From NCBI RefSeq assembly GCF_000003605.2, contig NW_003146773.1:83730-95650 (forward strand): a DNA stretch of 11,921 nt, in the 5' to 3' direction. This document shows, piece by piece, positions 11,101 through 11,921 of this stretch. The notes below the pieces were generated by a model. The model was not told where the DNA came from and made no database searches. It saw only the letters and a program-made list of their open reading frames with translations. The first letter of the stretch is position 1; every line of letters begins with the position of its first letter. The translations under genes were made by a program, and so were the position numbers. The stretch comes from Saccoglossus kowalevskii (Eukaryota; Hemichordata; Enteropneusta; Harrimaniidae).

Positions 11101-11921
11101 GTAAATTGAAACAAAAATAATTAACAGATTAAAGAATTCCAGTTATCCAAGCCCTCAGAGCTGGGATGAAATTATCATTACTCAGAGGAAAGAGCAATGC
11201 TGCTGATGTTAAGGCTTACTGGGATATACAAGTAGAAAAAAAAGCCCCAGCTTTCCACTGTGTGTCTTTATCCTGCCAGCCCCATGTAACTTTACATCGA
11301 TTTAGCATGAAAAGAGTTTTGCACATTGAACAGAAATAGCTATGGGAAAGGTAATTTTTATCATCTTGATTCTCCAAAATGTTATGATGTGTGGACAGAA
11401 TGTTAGATGTAGACTAATTTACCTTGCAGGATCAAATACATAGCCTTTCACTAGATAAACTTATTTGATATATACTGCTGAGGGAACAATTCCTTTACAG
11501 ATTGACTATATAGCCACTATCCCTGCCACTAAAATGAACAATAACTTATACCACTGAGGGAACAGTTGCTATACAGAATTCAGACACACAAATAATTAAT
11601 TTTTGGATTAAACAGTAACAGTATATGTGGATATATTATTAATAACATCATGAAAAGTATTTCCAAAAAAACATTACAGATTGCCAAAAATCAAATGCAC
11701 ATGAAAATGTAAGAAAGGCTTTTAATGATTGGCTAGATGGTTAGGTGTGAGTGTTTGCCAACCTGTGTATTAGCCAATAAAAGACAATCTAGTAACTCAC
11801 AAGTACTAGCCAATCAAAATGTTTGTATTAAAACTTACTCTTCTAGCATTGGTTGGATTCTCAGGGTTGTCTTTTGCTGTAACTGTCAATATATACATGG
11901 ACGTTGTCTCTCTGTCTAACT
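292..11921 (-). CDS. CDH23: Cadherin-23-like gene, internal part (16 exons, 8 complete plus 2 partial EC repeats)
   Basis: Sixteen exons join into one open frame of 961 codons with no stop or frameshift. All introns are GT-AG, and their phases in transcript order are 0,0,1,1,0,1,1,0,0,1,0,0,1,1,0, with phase 1 at the last donor. The product is extracellular: each EC repeat of about 105 residues carries a xEN/SED motif near its start, a D-x-D-x-G type motif, an LDRE-type motif, and ends in DxNDNxPxF, the calcium-binding linker. Remembered vertebrate CDH23 aligns collinearly from late EC18 to early EC27. The family forms long calcium-stiffened adhesion rods; in vertebrates CDH23 forms the upper part of hair-cell tip links. 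Its role in this organism is unknown. No EGF or laminin-G modules appear, which argues against Fat-type cadherins. Repeat numbers rest on memory of the vertebrate protein: fairly firm for EC18-23, less so for EC24-27. Both gene ends lie outside the window. Confidence 0.85.
732..973 (-). CDS. CDH23: Exon o: body of EC26-like repeat
   Basis: A 242-nt exon with two bases of the split Gly codon, then residues 822-901. The acceptor is CAG after a run of nine T, and the donor GTGAGTAC, phase 0. It encodes SLVGQVVATDSDS, YHIINGNPDNDFYLNENTG, QLNRESRAMYELEIEA, and then a long loop with VADGIQSNVTLYDLAT. LNRE replaces LDRE and the D-x-G of the fifth strand is missing. Human EC26 likewise lacks it and has a long loop there, as remembered, along with TLVG near the start. 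The intron to exon p (473-731, 259 bp) shows nothing else. Confidence 0.88.
1725..2110. repeat. Diverged direct repeats, two to three copies
   Basis: The element acaaaat..ccacc recurs near 1744, 1881 and 1983, each time followed by a segment resembling aagtttgaacataatcagtc and, in two cases, by atggctct or ataggtcct. The spacing is about 137 and 102 bp, so copies differ in length. Such blocks ending in CA tracts look like an old interspersed repeat family, but no coding remnant or clear termini are visible. Confidence 0.55.
2133..2164. repeat. CA microsatellite, (AC)16
   Basis: Thirty-two bases of perfect AC dinucleotides, preceded by imperfect acagacag repeats from about 2121. A smaller tract, acacacacacagacag, lies at 1371-1386. 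Translation across the tract gives a Cys-Val run that is not a protein. Confidence 0.97.
2356..2556 (-). CDS. CDH23: Exon n: C-terminal half of EC25-like and start of EC26-like repeat
   Basis: A 201-nt exon with two bases of the split Glu codon, residues 755-820 and one trailing base. The acceptor is CAG and the donor GTAAGATT. It contains QTGALTTVSSLDHESRPEY, then IEASDEDGNVGTTQ and the linker LDTNDQAPLF. The next repeat opens with YQFSVKENESVG. The LDRE motif is LDHE here. An in-frame ATG upstream on the minus strand (complement of 2576-2578) lies in intron sequence beyond the CAG acceptor and is not a start. Confidence 0.9.
2557..2999 (-). other. Intron m/n (443 bp), no distinct feature
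   Basis: AT-rich intron with short A and T runs and a G-rich patch near 2888-2900. The donor GTAAGGTG is at its right end (just below 3000) and the acceptor CAG at its left end. I see no repeat, hairpin or coding signal. Confidence 0.75.
3000..3093 (-). CDS. CDH23: Exon m: middle of EC25-like repeat
   Basis: A 94-nt exon, the smallest complete one, covering residues 723-753 plus one base. The acceptor is AAG and the donor GTAAGGTG. It encodes VYQFSAVDLDQDPVITYTLL and then YSEFTVS. The central calcium motif is of the D-x-D-x-D-P kind without G-x-N. Human EC25 has the normal ATDKDEGLNG, as remembered, so this repeat has either diverged or is not a strict EC25 counterpart. Frame and phase join it cleanly to both neighbours. 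Confidence 0.85.
3188..3520. repeat. Minisatellite, exact 75-bp period, alternating A/B subunits
   Basis: Copies start at 3188, 3263, 3338 and 3413, with a partial fifth at 3488. Copies 1 and 3 carry gtacccactcggcaacaagg; copies 2 and 4 carry gtgcccactcggcaacaaga. The array is therefore a 150-bp dimer present twice. Because 75 is a multiple of three, long open frames appear on both strands with a 25-residue repeating peptide; these are by-products of the repeat. It lies within intron l/m (3094-3713). Confidence 0.95.
3502..3713. repeat. 103-bp tandem duplication continuing the array up to the exon l donor
   Basis: attgcaatacagtgat recurs at 3502 and 3605. Each copy is followed by diverged matching blocks, including tgatgag/aatgagc, the stretch gggact, and ctgcacaccacagat at about 3578 and 3674. 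The second copy runs into the splice donor at 3712-3713. The head of this unit is shared with the 75-bp repeat, so both arrays have a common origin. Confidence 0.85.
3714..3854 (-). CDS. CDH23: Exon l: end of EC24-like and start of EC25-like repeat
   Basis: A 141-nt exon of 47 codons (fragment residues 676-722), phase 0 on both sides, with acceptor CAG and donor GTATGTAATG. It contains IQDQGVEHHEVTVPV, the linker LDVNDNSPYF, then YNVTLSEDDFGGTL opening the next repeat, in which SED takes the place of xEN. An NVT sequon is present. The last exon bases and the donor resemble the unit of the adjoining tandem repeat, which is discussed under findings. Confidence 0.88.
3995..4098 (-). CDS. CDH23: Exon k: C-terminal part of EC24-like repeat
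   Basis: A 104-nt exon with two bases of the split Asp codon, then residues 642-675. The acceptor is CAG after a run of eight T, and the donor GTGAGATT, phase 0. It encodes DLFDINSSDGQIFTINSLDRE and then EMVSMVVK. The LDRE motif and the F-x-I-x-x-x-x-G-x-I strand are typical of cadherin repeats, and an NSS sequon is present. The similarity to human EC24 is only that of general cadherin repeats. The intron that follows is the shortest here (3855-3994, 140 bp). Confidence 0.88.
4135..5165. repeat. Large minisatellite, about 89-90 bp unit, about 12 copies
   Basis: The landmark tatacccactaaaccca or a close variant recurs near 4146, 4235, 4316, 4405, 4476, 4566, 4656, 4712, 4802, 4891, 4986 and 5076. 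Most spacings are 89-90 bp. Some units are shorter (about 56 and 71), and one carries a 6-bp insertion. Other conserved parts are ctgatataatttctagatta and gtcaatctgtcac. The array fills nearly all of intron j/k (4099-5176), leaving about 36 bp beside exon k and about 10 bp beside the exon j donor. Confidence 0.95.
5177..5354 (-). CDS. CDH23: Exon j: EC23-EC24-like linker and N-terminal half of EC24-like repeat
   Basis: A 178-nt exon, fragment residues 582-640 plus one base, with acceptor AAG and donor GTAAGTTACG. It contains VIVDVLDVNDNVPIPG, where the usual xPxF closing phenylalanine is replaced by Pro-Gly. EILENVP and HDADSGANGVLQY follow, with a complete calcium motif. Human CDH23 has DVNDCRPQF at this linker, as remembered. 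The donor sits directly beside the large 89-bp minisatellite of the following intron. Confidence 0.92.
5636..5755 (-). CDS. CDH23: Exon i: C-terminal half of EC23-like repeat
   Basis: A 120-nt exon of 40 codons (fragment residues 542-581), phase 0 on both sides, with acceptor CAG and donor GTAAGATT. It reads GAISLVHSLDREIQSEY, then LTVTAKDNPTGLSSDRREN. Human EC23 has LDREKKDHY and AKDNPGDVASNRRENSV, as remembered. The KDNP-x(n)-RR tail also occurs in EC18 of both proteins. The intron to the next exon (5355-5635, 281 bp) holds nothing recognisable. Confidence 0.93.
5778..5930. repeat. Tandem duplication, 77-bp period, two copies
   Basis: cagtgtacatca begins copies at 5778 and 5855. Both continue with a cttagtaaactc block, then a gcatccttaataa-type block and ctatgtaataa, with few differences and small indels. 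It lies in intron h/i, starting 22 bp from the acceptor of exon i. Confidence 0.9.
6020..6485. repeat. Minisatellite, about 49-50 bp unit, alternating A/B types
   Basis: actgtgcccatgttac or a variant recurs near 6071, 6121, 6170, 6220, 6269, 6319, 6368, 6418 and 6469, with a diverged first unit from about 6020. Units alternate between ttaatagttaagcaggtctt (A) and ttaacataataaatatgtct (B, later ttaagataataagcatgtct). The real period is therefore a dimer of about 99 bp. A plus-strand open frame across the array is a repeat artefact. With the 77-bp duplication it occupies most of intron h/i (5756-6552). Confidence 0.93.
6553..6860 (-). CDS. CDH23: Exon h: C-terminal half of EC22-like and first half of EC23-like repeat
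   Basis: A 308-nt exon with two bases of the split Gly codon, then residues 440-541. The acceptor is AAG, a less common form, and the donor GTAAGTTG, phase 0. It encodes VVDREIYQWLNFTVKAWD, GNPPRYSQIPVFVEI and the linker ELNDNNPIF. EC23 opens with SVVENAIAG and has ATDADSGSYGEVRY and GGAGKFTVDEIT. Human CDH23 is remembered as VHWLNFTVRASDNGSPPR, with AEIPVYLEIVDINDNNPIF at the linker. This is the most conserved stretch of the window. An NFT sequon is shared. Confidence 0.95.
6861..7239 (-). other. Intron g/h (379 bp), nothing distinct
   Basis: AT-rich intron bounded by donor GTAAAT and acceptor AAG. agattagtttgacat and ccattagtttgacat form a small direct repeat near 7057 and 7088. ggctggcaggataa at about 7020-7033 recurs inverted near 11268-11281, perhaps part of a dispersed repeat. 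No coding signal. Confidence 0.65.
7240..7461 (-). CDS. CDH23: Exon g: end of EC21-like and N-terminal half of EC22-like repeat
   Basis: A 222-nt exon with two bases of the split Ala codon, residues 366-438 and one trailing base. The acceptor is CAG and the donor GTAAAT. It completes EC21 with HLLDVNDNDPVF and opens EC22 with PPGLEYIHEQLVEQSP. The calcium motif is LDRDKGLQGMVRY, and the exon ends at QISDPAVG. Human EC22, as remembered, has FGITYYMERILEGATP, VDPDKGLNGLVTY and a D-SAGK stretch, so both share an unusually long N-terminal strand. The usual xEN motif is replaced by VEQ. Confidence 0.92.
7462..8259 (-). other. Intron f/g (798 bp), with one imperfect palindrome
   Basis: The flanking exons join in phase 1 and complete a normal repeat, so no hidden exon is needed. 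Around 7674-7744 the sequence is less AT-rich than its surroundings. It is bounded by tgttccac and gtggaaca in inverted orientation, with further imperfect inner pairing such as gtgcac/gtgcag. This could be a fragment of an old foldback element. The rest is AT-rich intron without visible repeats. Confidence 0.6.
8260..8722 (-). CDS. CDH23: Exon f: end of EC20-like and most of EC21-like repeat (longest exon)
   Basis: A 463-nt exon, fragment residues 211-364 plus one base, with acceptor TAG and donor GTGAGTTC. It contains ETLDREQRDQY and VVIATDRGNPSQSGTG, then the linker DINDTPPSF. EC21 follows, with LRENSPVG, a degenerate calcium motif VDPDFDSLLQY, and a long acidic loop around AAIDEEDNIVADSN. 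It closes with WFSINEFSGTVQV and ILDREN. Human EC21 has the same degenerate motif and a similar acidic insertion at this point, as remembered, which is strong evidence for orthology. Sequons include NDT, NVS and NGS. This one exon carries more than a whole repeat, whereas other repeats here are split over two to three exons. Confidence 0.94.
8723..9122 (-). other. Intron e/f (400 bp), homopolymer-rich
   Basis: Strongly AT-rich, including a run of 14 T at 8855-8868 and shorter T runs near 9015. Short related phrases such as tagacctta and tagaccta near 8831 and 8843 are local duplications. No gene or mobile-element signal. Confidence 0.7.
9123..9247 (-). CDS. CDH23: Exon e: middle of EC20-like repeat
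   Basis: A 125-nt exon with two bases completing the split Gly codon 169, then residues 170-210. The acceptor is TAG and the donor GTGAGT, phase 0. It encodes MEVLAIDADIGLNQEVTYRV with the full D-x-D-x-G-x-N calcium motif, followed by GGQDKFTINPNTGLIK. Human EC20 is remembered as ATDEDSGLNGELVYRIEAG followed by AQDRFLIHLVTG. Open frame continues past the donor on the minus strand, so frame alone does not mark this end; the donor and the next exon do. Confidence 0.9.
9248..9720 (-). other. Intron d/e (473 bp), no clear element
   Basis: AT-rich intron with a small hairpin candidate, ggggtcagactcccc near 9390-9405, and two short related phrases, ctagggggtacaaaa and cttagggggtatgaaa, near 9566 and 9619. 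The plus-strand open frame crossing into exon d has no cadherin or other recognisable content. Confidence 0.65.
9721..9918 (-). CDS. CDH23: Exon d: C-terminal half of EC19-like and start of EC20-like repeat
   Basis: A 198-nt exon, fragment residues 103-168 plus one base, with acceptor TAG and a strong donor GTGAGTTT. It contains SLDREAENIY, then LVTAIDIGGLNSSAE, the linker DINDNSPVF, and the next repeat opening with TVFIPENVVG. Human CDH23 has AEDIGLLNSTAH and DDNDNRPTF at the corresponding place, as remembered; the AxDIG-LNS-A pattern is distinctive. Sequons NSS and NMT are present. Confidence 0.92.
9919..10259 (-). other. Intron c/d (341 bp), short tandem duplication
   Basis: aggtacctcatt is repeated at 10077 and 10104, followed both times by T-rich sequence, giving a 27-bp tandem duplication. 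The remainder is AT-rich with no coding potential. The donor at the right end is the non-canonical-looking but GT-containing GTACTG. Confidence 0.7.
10260..10365 (-). CDS. CDH23: Exon c: N-terminal half of EC19-like repeat
   Basis: A 106-nt exon, fragment residues 68-102 plus one base of the next codon, with acceptor TAG and donor GTACTG. It encodes DDAVLAVDADFGNNSVITYS, which holds the mid-domain calcium motif DADFGNN, then GNGSQYFYIHQHT. Two N-glycosylation sequons, NNS and NGS, are visible. The donor GTACTGAAAC is weak for a metazoan site. It is still supported by exact frame continuity into the next exon, where the split codon reads Ala. Confidence 0.87.
10366..10978 (-). other. Intron b/c (613 bp), host of a TTAA-flanked MITE
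   Basis: Outside the mobile element at 10538-10782 the intron is AT-rich, with A-rich and ATT runs near 10800-10870 and 10960-10972. Plus-strand open frames at about 10402-10725 overlap the element and show no conserved motif. Exons b and c join in phase 0 across it. Confidence 0.75.
10538..10782. mobile_element. MITE-like element with TTAA duplications and piggyBac-type termini
   Basis: TTAA at 10538-10541 and 10779-10782 flanks a 237-bp element. Its ends are inverted: CCTTTTCACCAGCAG on the left, and on the right the complement reads CCTTTTCACCACCAG, so 14 of 15 bases match. A TTAA target duplication and termini beginning with CC are hallmarks of piggyBac-superfamily transposons. The interior is AT-rich with no transposase frame, so this would be a non-autonomous copy. 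The termini were judged by eye and family membership is inferred. Confidence 0.72.
10979..11098 (-). CDS. CDH23: Exon b: end of EC18-like, start of EC19-like repeat
   Basis: A 120-nt exon of 40 codons (fragment residues 28-67), phase 0 at both ends, with acceptor CAG and donor GTAAGA. It completes EC18 with the linker DENDQIPTF and opens EC19 with SLYSGHIEENSQEDN, where EEN is the amino-terminal calcium-ligand motif. Human CDH23 has DENDNHPLF followed by a MENSP motif here, as remembered. Calcium bound at this linker would stiffen the EC18-EC19 joint. Confidence 0.9.
11099..11838 (-). other. Intron a/b (740 bp), with a direct duplication and a foldback
   Basis: Bounded by donor GTAAGT and acceptor CAG. 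It contains a roughly 76-bp direct duplication, seen as ctgagggaaca at 11478 and 11554 with both copies followed by a tacag block, and the short foldback at 11726-11816. The part near 11220-11290 includes the inverted match to 7020-7033. No exon is expected, since the flanking exons join in phase 0 within a conserved motif. Confidence 0.7.
11726..11816. repeat. Short inverted-repeat (foldback) element with CCAAT at its ends
   Basis: TGATTGGCTAG at 11726-11736 and its exact complement CTAGCCAATCA at 11806-11816 form an 11-bp perfect inverted repeat over 91 bp. After a gap, TGTGAGT on the left also pairs with ACTCACA on the right. A third tagccaata lies inside at 11771. No clear target duplication is visible. 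Confidence 0.65.
11839..11921 (-). CDS. CDH23: Exon a (partial, window edge): second half of EC18-like repeat
   Basis: This exon is cut by the right edge; 83 nt are visible, with two leading bases of a split codon and then residues 1-27 of the fragment. It opens with LDRETTSMY and continues into a strand with LTVTAKDNP and the tail KDNPENPTNARR. The donor reads GTAAGTTT on the minus strand (ACTTAC at 11833-11838), phase 0. Vertebrate CDH23 EC18, as remembered, has LDRERIPEY and KDNPENPRIARR at the same place. This is one of the most specific matches in the window. Confidence 0.88.

Noticed and set aside
292-11921. Cadherin pseudogene
   Set aside because: No stop or frameshift in 2886 nt across 16 exons, all splice sites intact, and diagnostic motifs preserved.
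292-11921. Fat, Dachsous or classical cadherin
   Set aside because: No EGF or laminin-G modules or classical tail are seen, and the collinear rare signatures match CDH23. Fat or Dachsous could still share general EC motifs, so this rests on memory of CDH23.
1-11921. An undescribed multi-gene system, RNA gene or viral insertion
   Set aside because: I read both strands for tRNA- or rRNA-like stretches, polymerase or transposase motifs and other conserved frames, and found none outside the cadherin exons.

Overview
The window is animal (metazoan) genomic DNA carrying the middle of one large gene on the minus strand. Sixteen exons can be joined into a single uninterrupted reading frame of 2886 nt (961 complete codons). 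Every junction has a GT donor, an AG acceptor and a matching phase. The protein is a tandem array of extracellular cadherin (EC) repeats: eight complete repeats flanked by two partial ones. There is no start codon, signal peptide, transmembrane segment, cytoplasmic tail or stop, so the gene runs off both ends. Transcription goes from high to low coordinates.

Compared with the vertebrate family as I remember it, the fragment is collinear with cadherin-23 (CDH23, the hair-cell tip-link and Usher cadherin with 27 ECs). It runs from the second half of EC18 (right edge) to the start of EC27 (left edge). The match is strong for EC18-EC23, including an unusual loop insertion in EC21 and the signatures KDNPENP..ARR, QWLNFTVKA and DRRENSV. 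It is weaker for EC24-EC27. The missing 5' part (EC1-EC17) should lie to the right of this window. The end of EC27, the membrane-proximal domain, the transmembrane helix and the tail should lie to the left.

Layout, high to low: exons at 11839-11921 (partial), 10979-11098, 10260-10365, 9721-9918, 9123-9247, 8260-8722, 7240-7461, 6553-6860, 5636-5755, 5177-5354, 3995-4098, 3714-3854, 3000-3093, 2356-2556, 732-973 and 292-472. Introns are 140-1382 bp, AT-rich and full of repeats. They hold minisatellites (about 20, 50, 75, 77, 89 and 103 bp periods), a CA microsatellite, diverged dispersed repeats, a 237-bp MITE bounded by TTAA with piggyBac-like termini, and a short CCAAT-bearing foldback. Two of the minisatellites end flush with a splice donor, and one carries a decayed copy of the exon-intron boundary in each unit.

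Compact introns, the minisatellite load and a recognisable but diverged CDH23 suggest a marine invertebrate, perhaps an invertebrate deuterostome such as a hemichordate, echinoderm or cephalochordate. That placement is inference. I see no second gene, RNA gene, CRISPR array or novel multi-gene system. The noteworthy content is the cadherin's domain history and the intronic repeats.
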